A stretch of 64,000 nucleotides of DNA from assembly GCA_001687465.1 (NCBI GenBank), contig LVLI01000359.1, forward strand, positions 1-64,000, read 5' to 3'. A model generated the notes under the pieces. That model worked only from the letters and a program-made list of their open reading frames with translations, had not been told where the DNA came from and searched no databases. The stretch's first letter is position 1, and each line of letters opens with the position of its first letter. The DNA comes from Halocafeteria seosinensis. Its lineage: Eukaryota > Sar > Bigyra > Bicosoecida. The translations under genes and the position numbers were made by a program. Of this stretch, positions 14,350 to 24,361 are shown one piece after another.

Positions 14350-16365
14350 ATGATCTCCCGCTCAACACTCCATCGAAGGCAACAAACGAGACCGCAATCG
14401 GCCAAACCGGCCGATACGAAAAGGGACCGCCGACATCCTGACCGACCGCAGTCTGCCCAAACGACGGGGGCTCACAACGGCTTCCGCGGTGGCCGTCGTC
14501 GGTCCAGTGTGTCCAGTAGATTGAGTGGCCAGAAGGATGGAGTGCCCACCATATTTGAAGAAAAGAATGGATTCCGAAAATATTGCCAGGAGTCGATGAA
14601 AAATAGGCGATTGGAAAATGCGAGGAAGGAATTGGTCAAATCGCCAGCGGCGAAACGAGTTCTCCAGGGTGTTCTCAAGGGTTACAATACTGAGAGACCA
14701 CAAACTAGTGAACAACCTCGCAGGTATTTTCACCTTTTCCAAACGCAAGAGCCGTCGGAAAATCACGAGGAAGAGGAAAATGATAAGCCAGAACAGCAAT
14801 CGCCACGGGCATCGACTGAGTATTCATCGAAAGTGCAGCTTATCGATGATTCGTCCAACGGGTGGTATGTTGATTCCGATGAGGACAACTTTTTCTGCTC
14901 GGAAGATGAAATTGAAGAGGAAGACCATAAACAGCGCGACAAACAGGATCATGTTCACTCGGTTAAAACCAACGAAAATGTACCAACTGTGGCGAGTACG
15001 AATCCAACCGAAGAAGTGGCCTATGCAGTTCTGGACCGATACCATCAGTGGAAACAAGCCACGCATACAAATACTCTCAATGAACTCCTCCCGGAGCAGA
15101 CCGAATCCAAACCAATCTTCGATGAAGACTCGTATGGATTCAGGGAGCTCTGCAACACTCTAGAAAGGAAGCCGAAAACAAAGGGACAGTTTAACACAGT
15201 GCTCGAACGAACGGAAGCCCACTGCAGGAGGTCAGGAATGAAAATCGCTCACAAACGAACCCATCGTGTCGGGACCGGTAATGGCCGAGGCGGTTACCGC
15301 TACGGACAATCAGGGGGCAACACCCGAGAGCTCTTGGCGTCGATGTACCCTGGGAACTTTGATGAAGAGAGCAAGACGGAATGGCTAATTGCTGCAGAGA
15401 TGCAGGACGAGGGAAAAAACAAAGGAAAAGGTGCCCATGAAAGGACGGATTCTTTCGCCGACAAGACAGTCCGACAAATGTCACGTGTACCCACAAAGGA
15501 TTGGAGGTTCTATCGAACTTATGGTGGAGCGGAATGGAGAGATATGAACCACGTACCTCCCCAGAAGGTTGGCTACGTTATCCCGAGCATGATTATAGAA
15601 GGGGAATTAAACGCTATGGATCATGTTAGACAACGATTCACAGACGAACAAGAAGCAGAGACGCGCAAGAAAGAAAAAATCGATAAACGTCATACTGAGC
15701 AGCGGAATACCATGCTGAAACGGATAGAAGAAAACCGTAAGTGGGACGCCGAGATTCTAACAAAGAGGCCGGAGAGTAAAGAAATTGATGAGAGTGAGCT
15801 AGAAGATGAGGACGCTTGGTGGAATGAGTACCACGAACGTGTTCAACAAGCAGCAACCTCCCCAGTAGCCCGTCAAGACTTTAGGATGTTGGAGTTACCC
15901 TCGCCACAAGCAGTTCCTGTCTCTCTGAAGAAATACGTGACAGAAAAACGGGAGGCAGCCCGCCCAACGTCAGCCTTCAACTTTAGCAAAAAAGATGAAA
16001 CACAATCAAGCAGTACTAGACCTATCAGCGCGCATACCCGCATGCAAGCAGACCACAATTTTGACGAAGTGAAGACACCTCCGTACTCGCCCTATGTTGT
16101 TGAGCCTAAACAGGCGCAGCAGTTTTATGCCGAATCTCTGCAACGTCCTCGCTTTATGAAACCCTTATCGAAAGACGTCCGCCAGAGAACTCTTGTGAGG
16201 GGTCGCTCTGGTCGCATACCGGAGAAATTCGCCTGGGCCACGTCCGTACCAGAAGGCTTTAACCTTCTAATGTCCGACGACGTCGCATTTCCCAAATTGA
16301 TGAAGAGGACGGAAGAGGTTTTGAATAAGAAGCAACAAAAGAAGGAGACGACGACGAAGAACTAG
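14350..16365 (+). CDS. Unknown 671-residue charged protein with repeated RPxSA motifs
   Basis: A single uninterrupted frame from ATG at 14350 to TAG. I do not recognise the family. Visible features: an N-terminal basic segment with RPQSAK and RPQSAQ; later ERPQTSE, RPTSAF and RPISAH, so an Arg-Pro-x-Ser-Ala theme occurs at least four times. A second motif occurs twice, near residues 70 and 257: an acidic or hydrophobic start (IFEEKNGFR and IFDEDSYGFR) followed three to four residues later by Cys. The centre has a very acidic stretch. About residues 420-500 are Arg/Lys/Glu-rich and probably helical or coiled-coil. RPxSA-type motifs are common in cilium-associated proteins of other eukaryotes, a weak hint only. 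There is no signal peptide and no membrane segment, and composition suggests much of it is disordered. Confidence 0.8.
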   Translation: MISRSTLHRRQQTRPQSAKPADTKRDRRHPDRPQSAQTTGAHNGFRGGRRRSSVSSRLSGQKDGVPTIFEEKNGFRKYCQESMKNRRLENARKELVKSPAAKRVLQGVLKGYNTERPQTSEQPRRYFHLFQTQEPSENHEEEENDKPEQQSPRASTEYSSKVQLIDDSSNGWYVDSDEDNFFCSEDEIEEEDHKQRDKQDHVHSVKTNENVPTVASTNPTEEVAYAVLDRYHQWKQATHTNTLNELLPEQTESKPIFDEDSYGFRELCNTLERKPKTKGQFNTVLERTEAHCRRSGMKIAHKRTHRVGTGNGRGGYRYGQSGGNTRELLASMYPGNFDEESKTEWLIAAEMQDEGKNKGKGAHERTDSFADKTVRQMSRVPTKDWRFYRTYGGAEWRDMNHVPPQKVGYVIPSMIIEGELNAMDHVRQRFTDEQEAETRKKEKIDKRHTEQRNTMLKRIEENRKWDAEILTKRPESKEIDESELEDEDAWWNEYHERVQQAATSPVARQDFRMLELPSPQAVPVSLKKYVTEKREAARPTSAFNFSKKDETQSSSTRPISAHTRMQADHNFDEVKTPPYSPYVVEPKQAQQFYAESLQRPRFMKPLSKDVRQRTLVRGRSGRIPEKFAWATSVPEGFNLLMSDDVAFPKLMKRTEEVLNKKQQKKETTTKN

Positions 16366-16854
16366 CAAGCACAGCATCATTTCAGTAGTCCACCGGTTAG
16401 TCCTCGTTTGTAATGCTTTCTGCTAATGTCGTTCGCATCTCAGGTCAGGTGCTCAGCACACCACACACGGGCTGAACCCTGGAACGCTGCGGACACTAGA
16501 AATGCGACGGGGTGACTTCGTGGCCGCGCATACATTACAAGCCATGTTACTCCGGTGTGCGCATTGTGGAAGACTACCTACCGGCATAAGAGCGAATCGT
16601 AAGAGCTGCTTAAGGGCTACTCACTGACTACTGGTTGGTTCACTCGAGGAAGTTCCATCCAGTCCTACACCATGTAGAGTGTGCATGAGTAGTGCAGACG
16701 AGTAGGCTACAGGCTACGCGTGCGTATTAGTATTGTTCCCACCGGAAGACGGCTACGCTGCGTCGGGTAAGCGGTGAATCCTACTAATTGCTGAATACAC
16801 ACCACATAATAGTGATCATCTACCGTATGACGTTCTGCGTATGTAGTTTTCGTA

Positions 16855-16948
16855 GTATGCCCGGTTTCTCGGAGAAACGGACAGTTACTGTTTCTTTGGA
16901 GAAAGATACCGACAGGAATGTGTTTGTGTGAAGAGCACGATTAAGGAT
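16855..16948 (+). repeat. Diverged direct repeat, copy 1
   Basis: About 94 bases that match 17101-17197 in the same orientation. Shared blocks include a TTTCTCGGAG core near the left end, GGACAGT after it, and TGTTTGTGTGAAG followed by GATTAAGG at the right end. The middle has diverged. Confidence 0.75.
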
Positions 16949-17100
16949 GTACAGCGAGACCAGACACACGGATGGCAAGATTGGATCCGGTAACTGTTGT
17001 TGATGGAGAGAAAGAGAAATAAAAGCACATATGTGACCGTACGTACCCCGTGTCGTCAATAGCAGTACAACCCATACATATACAAGTAGATTCCACCAGC

Positions 17101-17197
17101 GTATGCCGAAGTTTCTCGGAGTAATGGACAGTGTACTTTTTTTCGGATGACAGGAACGCGTACAGGACCGTGTTTGTGTGAAGGACATGATTAAGGC
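17101..17197 (+). repeat. Diverged direct repeat, copy 2
   Basis: Second copy of the unit at 16855-16948, starting 246 bases downstream and differing by substitutions and small indels, mainly in the middle. Confidence 0.75.
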
Positions 17198-17479
17198 CGA
17201 TGCTTTCTCATGCGACGACTTCAAGAACACATACTGTACACTGCACTTAGGATCAGAGCAGGCTGCAGGAACAGCGGGCCCGTCGCTGCTTAACACGGGC
17301 GCATACCGCTCCTCGTTAAGAGGATGCGGTCAACTTCCCGGCCGGTGGGCTATCTGTCACATTTGTGTGTGTATCAGAGCATGCCGTCGGGGTGCGAAAC
17401 GTGTTCACATCCTGCCACAAACGCCCTTTGTATTTTGAGACAAGTATGTTACCACCATAATGACGAGAGGAAACAGTGA

Positions 17480-17504
17480 TACCAGTGGTATCATACCACT
17501 GGTA
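17480..17504. repeat. Perfect inverted repeat (12-base arms, 1-base centre)
   Basis: The arm TACCAGTGGTAT is followed by one C and its exact reverse complement. It could form a near-complete cruciform or RNA hairpin. It lies 170 bases before the CD2BP2 start codon, so it may be in the promoter or 5' UTR. There is no T-run typical of a terminator and no neighbouring element ends. Confidence 0.8.
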
Positions 17505-17676
17505 CTGAACTGTACATTGTACTACTGAGTACACCCGCCAGGCAAGTTGAAGTTACCCATTTAGTGACTATTAGTGTGGTTGAATGAAGGTGTTTCGTTT
17601 ATGCGTGGCCTTTTCTTGTACTCTGGGCCTACCTTGTTGAGTGGTGGTTGAAAATTGCTGTGGGACCCAAGAGAAT

Positions 17677-19285
17677 ATGGCGAATAAACGCCGACGAACA
17701 GAGGATTACGCCTCCTCCAACGCAGGTGGAGAAGCTTCAGCTGCTTCTCATACAAATGGTGGACACACTGGGGATCAAAATGGAGCTTCAGCAGCTGCCC
17801 CAGCACCTGATGGAGGGTCATCGGCAAATGGAGGAGGTACTGCGTATCAATTTATGCCCGAATACAACCCGAGTAGCTCGGTGCCTGATCTCCCCGATAA
17901 AGCCAAGATGGAGGAGTTAAAGGAGCAGAGGAAGAAACATGTGCAAGAAACCCAAAGTCGTGAGGAGGAAAAGAAGCGAGAAAAGTATAAGATGTTTGAT
18001 GAGGAGCACGACAAATTCGAAGCGGCTGAATTATTCGAACGAGGAGGAGGAGGCAACAGCGCTGCTGCTGCAGCCTCGGGAGCATCGCGTACGGGGAACG
18101 TGCATGAACAGACCGTAATGACGGAAGAGGAATTACAGGAAGAATCAGATGACGATGTGGATGAAGATGGTGCAGATATCAGTGATCTCCCGAAAGCGGA
18201 GCGTGAAAAATGGAAAGCGAAGAGTGGAACTCCTCAAGAGGATGCAGACGACAGTGAAGAGGAAGAAGAGCAAAAGAAACAGAAGAAGAAAGTTCCAAAA
18301 CTTCAGCATGTACAAGGAGAAAGGGATGATTACGATTATGTAAGTTATTGTGTCTCTTATGCATGCTTCAGTGATAGCCTCTACTCGCATACATTGCTTG
18401 CGTCCGCAGAGGGTCGAAGATGGTACGGTGTTTGAACCGTTCAATCTGAAGGAAGAAAGAAAGACGGGCTATTTTGATGAAACTGGAAACTATGTGAGAC
18501 TACAAGAGAAGGATAATACTGCATCGGATCCGTGGCTTCAGGAGATAGATGAAGCTGAACGCACGGGTAAACTGGCGTTGCCTCCTGTTGACCTATCCAA
18601 GAATCAACAGGAAGACGCCGAACAGGAAGCTGCAGCTCCTGATTTTGTAACGTTATTAAGTACTTGCGTAAATGTGTTAAAGGATGGTGAGAGTGTTTCG
18701 GAGGGTATGCGACGATTGCGAATAGAATCCACCAGCAAGGGGAGTAATTTCGATAACCTGGTTGAGTCTGCCGACGAATTGGTGGGGCTAGGACACATGG
18801 AGGTATATAACTATACAAAAGAACATTTACAACAACAGCTACAGAATGCTCGTGTGGCCTCAGGAGTGACGGGAACCTTAGCCTCGGAGACAAGTGCGGA
18901 GAATAGAGAGCAGCGTTCGGAAGCCCAGCAACAATCGAATTTCGATGAGGATTCTATATTATGGGAATACAAATGGACCAAAGATAGTGATGAGACATTT
19001 GGTCCATTCCCCTCAATGCAGATGTATGAATGGGCAAAACAAGGGATGTTCAACTTCGATGGCTACAACACGGGTTTTGAAGTGTGGGCGCGTAGAGTAC
19101 CCAATCCCAAGGCAAAGAAATCGCAGAGCACTGGTGAATCGCTATTATCAGATTTGGACGATGATGAAGATACAGGTAGCGTCGGACAAGCCCCTATGCC
19201 CTCTACTGACCAAGCAAATACGATCAAAAGCGACTGGGTGCGAGCGAAAGATGTTGACTTCCGGCAGTACGCAGCAATGGAGTGA
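17677..19285 (+). CDS. CD2BP2: CD2BP2/Lin1 (U5-52K) GYF-domain splicing protein
   Basis: Two exons, 17677-18339 and 18410-19285, encode 512 residues. The start is the ATG at 17677; the same frame is open upstream but offers only GTG. The join gives DYDY|RVEDGTVFEPFNLKEE, the family's hallmark region (EGFNLKEE-like). Before it are a Lys/Glu-rich helical segment and acidic runs. The C-terminal GYF domain is at about 410-470: WEYKW, then FGPFPSMQMYEWAKQG and an FEVWARR strand. CD2BP2/Lin1 is a U5 snRNP component that binds Prp6, Prp8-associated proteins and proline-rich peptides and leaves before the active tri-snRNP forms. It acts in the nucleus. The protein is longer than human CD2BP2 (341), mainly through the low-complexity Ala/Gly-rich N-terminus and linkers. 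Confidence 0.9.
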
Positions 19286-19586
19286 AGTAACGGGATGTCA
19301 TAAGCAATACAAATCCGCTGACATGTGTATCCCAATTTGGAACTGGATATGAAATCGTAACTATTTTGCAGAAAGATAGCTTCGCGGATGAAGTTGTCAA
19401 GCTCAGGTATGTGTGTTCTGACGTTGGCCTTCTCATCCCAGCTAGCTACCGACGACAAGAACATCTGTGTCGTGAGAATTGGACGGTCACTGAGGTCCAC
19501 TACTAGTCGCCTCTATAATCTTTTCGGCTTGCATCGGATCGCGTACCAACAAACAAAAAATCACCACTTCCCCACATAGCGTCAAT
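19286..19586. other. Intergenic between convergent genes
   Basis: About 300 bases between the CD2BP2 stop and the stop of the convergent twin-CX9C gene. It should hold both 3' UTRs. Nothing else is recognised. Confidence 0.5.
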
Positions 19587-20070
19587 CTATTGCTGTTGCG
19601 CCTTCTTGCTCAAAAGGTGCTTGACGGAATCCTCGTTATCTCTGAAGCAGTTCCTAAGGGTTTTCATTTTTTCTCTGCACTGATCCAACGAATATTGCTG
19701 CAACGCATATATGTCAACAGTTTGTTGTAAATTTCCAACACAAGAAGGCAAGTACCACCAATTTAATTCAAGGGCCAAAGTATTACGGAGGTTCTCATGG
19801 GGGTCCCAGTCAGTATCGCTGGCCCCCAGAACACCCCTTTAGGGCGCTCCTGACCTTTTTTGCCATTTCCCAAGGGGGAGGCGCGCCTCTCCCAGAACAC
19901 CTCAGTGTACTCATTGCACAATAGCGAGCCCGTGAAGCTCTGTCGGGACATCCACTTACAGGATCATTTGGATTTCTATGTTCTCTTATGCAAGCATTAA
20001 CTTCCTTGAATGCATTCCGGCATGGCCCCATGACCTCTTTAGCAGGGATGTTCCCTTGGTTGTCAGACAT
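19587..20070 (-). CDS. Small twin-CX9C (CHCH-type) mitochondrial protein
   Basis: Two exons, 20070-19960 and 19697-19587, joined in phase 0, give 73 residues. Donor GTAAGTGG and acceptor TGCGTTGCAG are clear; the intron is 262 bases, long for this genome. Each exon supplies one CX9C pair: CRNAFKEVNAC in exon 1 and CREKMKTLRNC in exon 2. Twin-CX9C proteins are imported into the mitochondrial intermembrane space by Mia40/Erv1, which oxidises both pairs to a two-helix hairpin. Members assemble cytochrome oxidase, move copper or shape cristae. The specific member cannot be assigned because no CCxC copper site or other signature is present. Each exon alone gives a meaningless reading past the splice site, so the gene is easily missed. 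Confidence 0.78.
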
Positions 20071-20210
20071 TTTTATGCTCTTTATTTTAAGTAATACGGA
20101 CTAGCTACGGACCAATCGAACGATCTCTTTCGGCCTTCCAAATAGTGGTACAATTCATCATCCACGTACAATTGATCAATGATGATCATACAGGTGGTAA
20201 CAGGGCGATC

Positions 20211-20237
20211 CGGGCCGTCGGCCCGGGCCGGCCGGGC
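20211..20237. repeat. GC-rich self-complementary patch
   Basis: A 27-base stretch made almost only of G and C, containing the perfect palindrome CGGCCCGGGCCG and the palindrome GGCCGGCC. It is strongly unlike its A/T-balanced surroundings. Function is unknown; it could be a small hairpin. Confidence 0.6.
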
Positions 20238-20439
20238 TATGAGAAGAATCCGGGCAATCTTTCGTACACATACAGACTCCACGTCCTGAGGTTATTGATT
20301 GTGGAAAGTGCGTGTCAAGACTAAAGGGAAAACAAGGATACGGCATAGGATACCATTTCGTTTATTGATCGGTTTGTTGGGTTCCTGCCACAGCGTTCGC
20401 CGGCCGGTTCAGTACTTGCAGTCGAGTTGAGTACTCCAT

Positions 20440-20745
20440 GAGAACTTACCGCACATCCCGAAGTGTATCGGATGACGCCTTTCTTGACCGAAGTTCTTCG
20501 TAGTGGCAACGAAGGAATTCAAGCGACCAAGAATTCAGGATCCATCCATAAAACCGCTAGAGCCACCATGAGAACCGCATTTAAGTTTGTGTGAATTGGG
20601 GTCTTAGGCGGGAAACCGTCGGAGCGGCGATGCCTCCATTTCCCATCTGACAATCCTCCTCTAAAGTAAAACGAATCCAAATAGGAGTGTGTTCCGTCCA
20701 ATGCACTTCCTCGACATGCCAGATCTCATTGGAAGCTATTGCATG
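20440..20745 (-). pseudogene. Broken duplicate of the 3' end of the FN3/propeller gene
   Basis: This segment aligns in the same orientation to about 21235-21555, the end of the neighbouring gene. The best block (20541-20580 against 21331-21372) differs at only about three sites and encodes the membrane helix NAVLMVALAVLWMDPE, against NAVLMVTLAVLWLDPE in the intact gene. In the copy the frame stops five residues later, before the 25-residue tail of the parent. The WTE-containing segment upstream is in a different frame, so at least one frameshift has occurred. It is a partial duplicate with no start and no upstream domains, hence non-functional as a copy of the parent. Confidence 0.8.
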
Positions 20746-20775
20746 TCACCCGCCAAAATCATGAAATACTGGGGC

Positions 20776-20912
20776 CCCTAGTTGGAAGATTCAGGCGACT
20801 GCCTTGGTTGAATATTCAAGCGATCCCTCAGTTGGAACTCAACTTGGAAGATTCAGGCGACCGATTAATTGAACATTGAAGCGACTCCTCAGTTGGATAG
20901 CCAAGCGACCGC
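20776..20912. repeat. Degenerate minisatellite-like repeats
   Basis: About five imperfect units of roughly 24-38 bases follow the pattern CCTCAGTTGGAAGATTCA then AGGCGAC or AAGCGAC. A related string TTCAAGCGA also occurs at the end of the nearby gene and its broken duplicate, so the repeats may have grown from that duplicated end. Confidence 0.65.
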
Positions 20913-21244
20913 CCAAAGTGCCTATTCCATGTGCCTTTGAACGACCGGATAATTTGACTCTTTAGTCACCGGTATCTTCCGAGATCTACCCAAACAAACA
21001 GGACGACGCCCGGAACCTTCCAATACAACAGGCTCTACCGCTATATAACCTTATCTTTTAACTTTATAGTAGTCACGGAAGGGAGGGAGGGAAGGCAATT
21101 TAAAAGTTATTGAAGGAGCCTAAGAAGACTGGGGCGCTCCATTCTGCTGGTCAGTGTGTATCCAAGACTCGGCGCATACAAGAGGGGCACACACCATTGT
21201 TAATTTGTTTATTTCCTGTCACACCATACAGTACTCGTGAGAAC

Positions 21245-24075
21245 TCACGTATCCTGTGGATAGTGGACGATGTCTTGACCGAAGTTCCGCATGGCGGCAA
21301 CCAACGATTTCAAGCGATGCGGCAATTCGGGATCCAACCATAAAACCGCTAGAGTCACCATGAGAACCGCATTGAAAATTGTTTGAACTACCAGATAGGA
21401 AACGGAGACATCTCTGCTGCGCTGCTTTACGAACTCAGACCCTTTATAGTAAACCAAGCCCAAATGGGAAGGGGTGCTGGCCAATTCGGTCCACTGCAAT
21501 TCCCCTGAAGCATCCTTATACTGCAGTAGCACAGGCCAGCTCGAATTGGAAACTATTGGAACACCGAGTGGAACGTTGCCCCAGCAGCTATCTTTGAGGT
21601 CTTCATAACTGTACTTATCGTACAAGCAGAGAGTATCTACTTCCCCATCACTCCGTTTCCGTACGAGCTCTCTTGTCTGTTCTTGCCCACAACAAAATTT
21701 TCCGGAACGTCCCAGGACGGGAAACGCGCCACCTATAGGGAAATCATTATCTTCTTCGAGCACCTCGACGTCTGCTTCTTTTTCGTAGATCTGTCTGTCT
21801 GCTTCACCCATGTCTCTTATGGTAAAGCGGACCAAGGAGCTGGTAGAATGCAACGTGTCTTGTTTCTTCCCTAGGATGTTCGTCCGACCGACGTTGAGAC
21901 CGTAGTCAGATACTCCTCGACGATCTTTGGAGGCATCAATCCATGAGTCGAATTCCGACTCCAATGGTTCCCACTCAAAATGAGCATTTAGGAGATCCAC
22001 TGAGCCGTCCGTATAAGCAAACAATCTCTCAACGGCCTCTGTGTGAACAACTGCGACATCTTTGATTTCTTTGTCATGCTTCGCAACAACATGCCAGGAA
22101 TTTTGGTTCCACCGCGCAATGCATTTCGCTCCCTGCCGACAGTGCGCAGAAGCAAATCGACCGAGAGCGAAAACCTGCCCTTGGAATTCAAATAACTGTT
22201 TTATGTTGCCCAAGCTGTATTTCGACATCGCATGCCATTGAGGCAAACCATGATCGTCATATTTCAAGAATGCGGCTCCTGCCGCCATCCAAGTGTGGGC
22301 GCCGTAGGCATCAGTCAGCTTGGTGAAAGAGCCACAAGCGTGCAGTGTTCCATCGACGTCTATTAGTCCAGTAACCGAGCTGGGAGTTCCGTCCTCATTG
22401 TAGGAAAAGAATTCAGTCGGTTTGTGGTCGGTGACATCGTCAAAAATAGATATCTTTCCCATATTTTCATTTTCAAAGTCTACGCCTGATATTGCGAGTC
22501 GACCGCGTGTATCCTCTAGCATCGACAAAATACCCCCAGCCGTGTACTGTCCAGCATAATGGGGTATCCACTCTGCAGCTTCCTTATCCCATACGTAAAC
22601 ATCACTTGTAGTAAACTCCGAAGACGGATTTGGTTTCTTCGAGTCGGACAGGGAGAAAACGGTAGCGACAACGGCACCCTTCCACGAAGCCATGTGTCTG
22701 ATCCGACCCTTACTATCGATGCCGGCGCTTACTTCTTTCCAACCATTCGTCGCATCCCACCTATGTATTCCCCGTCCTCCAGCATAAATGTAGTTGCCAG
22801 ATAGACAGAGAGAATAGACCGCAACGTTTAAAGAGCCTAAGTTGATCCAACTACCGTTCATCCAAGACAATACACCACCATCCTCTGTAGTATCAGTGAC
22901 AAGCAGCTGACCGTCTCTAGTGGCATACAAGTCTCCAAGAGAAAGAGCTAAGTTAGAGTCTCCATCCTGAATGAATGCGGTACCAAACTCAGTTCCCCGG
23001 AGAGATGAAGGGCTTCCTTGTCGCGTCACCTGTAGACGAGACGCCGGTTCGTTCAAATTGATAGCAAATCCACTGGTTAGATGCGGGCATATTGGTACAC
23101 TTGAGCCTTTTGTACCAGTAGCAGCTACCAGCTGTTGTCCACAAACCATGTGATCCTCTTCTACTTCTGCAAAAACAGTTCCTCTTTCGCCAGCGTTCAA
23201 CCAGAGCGGTGGACGATTCAGAGGTCGCTGTAAAGAGCTGACAGTTACCGTTGTTGTCATCCATGGTAGCGCAGTCAAAACAGGAAGGAGGATAAACAGG
23301 CTCATGGAGAGCACTCGTAGGTTTGATTTTGGCTGCCAATCCCTGTCACTCGTGTGAGGGCCGGTCTGCTTCTCCTTGTCGTCTTGGCCTTTGGCCGCCT
23401 CTTCCGGTTGCGCCGGTGGGTTATCTACGGTTTTTGCTTGATGCTCTACTGCCTTATTCGTGAGTCTTTCTCTTACTTCATTAACGTCATCCTTGACGGA
23501 TTCCACACTCTGCGAAATCTTCTCAAAGTTTTCTTCGAGGTTGTCGCAGCGCCGTAATGCGTCGGTTCCCGCATCCAACGTCGTAATAGGGAGAACTTCA
23601 GTAGATCTCGCATAATCAGACGAGCCCTGTAGGGATATAGTGACGCGAACCTTGTACTCAGTCGATGCTGTAAGGTCCGTGAACGTCCACTCTGCTAGAC
23701 GACGAAAGTGTGCGGTCAGTATCAAGACTTTGGTTTGCCAAAACACGAGCGTACTTACTCGCGTTGTTTGTATTCTTTTCTTCAGCGACAGTGCCGGTTC
23801 CAAAGAATCCATAAGGAGGCTTCATGAGCATGAATTTGTAGACGACTTCCGGATGATCCACACGGTCGCATTCCACCGTAATTGTAGTCATTGTACAACT
23901 TTTCTCGCGAATGGTGGGGACGGGCAGCTCGTCCTCATTCACCACAAGCTCATCGTGTCCCCCTTCAGCACCGTTATTCTGGTCCTCCTGTGGTTAGACA
24001 GGTTGTATTGTGCAGAGGCCGATTTCTTCGCATCCTTGAACTTACTTGGGGGTGGTGTTCCGTATTGTCTTCCAT
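21245..24075 (-). CDS. FN3 plus Rax2-like propeller membrane protein
   Basis: Three exons, 24075-24046, 23987-23759 and 23694-21245, encode 902 residues. The first exon carries only ten codons from the ATG at 24075; the segment usually read as the start has only GTG. Exon 2 and early exon 3 form a fibronectin type III-like domain (PTIREKSC, VVYKFMLM, then WTFTDLTASTEYKVRVTI), with the intron in the middle of the domain. An acidic/Lys-rich linker follows, then one hydrophobic helix (RVLSMSLFILLPVLTALPWM) and a large region with propeller-like units such as IYAGGRGIHRWD and QVFALGRFASAHC. These resemble the blades of Rax2-type cortical marker proteins. A C-terminal helix (VVQTIFNAVLMVTLAVLWLD) precedes a 30-residue tail. 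Two helices put the propeller outside or in the ER lumen and FN3 in the cytosol. No orthologue is recognised. The acceptor at 23695 has an alternative three bases away. Confidence 0.75.
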
Positions 24076-24361
24076 TGTTAGCGTATGATGATTACCATGT
24101 GCAATATCTCACTGTACCAGGTACCTCTTTATTTGGATTGTTTCTTGGTGCGCGTTTTATCACAGAGTAATTTTCATCAATCCTTCTCTTATACAATGCT
24201 TTACAGCTCTCGGAGCCCGAAGCCCTTGGAGCTTGAGAAAACTCTTCAGATCTGCGAGGCACCACTTCAACTTCGACCGAGGGTACTGTACTGTTGTTGC
24301 ACGTACGCTTAGTGATCAGTTGGGCGAACGGTGTTGCTTTATTCTGGCTGACACAACTATC

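Larger units (their letters stand above)
16366..17676. other. 1.3-kb intergenic region with repeats
   Basis: No convincing gene on either strand. It contains a diverged direct repeat (16855-16948 and 17101-17197) and a perfect 12-base-arm inverted repeat (17480-17504), listed separately. It lies between two plus-strand genes and must include the CD2BP2 promoter. A non-coding RNA or remnant of a mobile element is possible but unproven. Confidence 0.5.
20071..21244. other. 1.2-kb intergenic region with pseudogene fragment and repeats
   Basis: It lies between the start of the twin-CX9C gene and the stop of the FN3/propeller gene. It holds a broken duplicate of the latter's 3' end (about 20440-20745), degenerate short repeats (20776-20912) and a very GC-rich self-complementary patch around 20211-20237. 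No intact gene was found. Confidence 0.6.

Noticed and set aside
16855-17197. Direct repeats as ends of an insertion element
   Set aside because: No open reading frame for a transposase lies between them and there are no terminal inverted repeats or target-site duplications.
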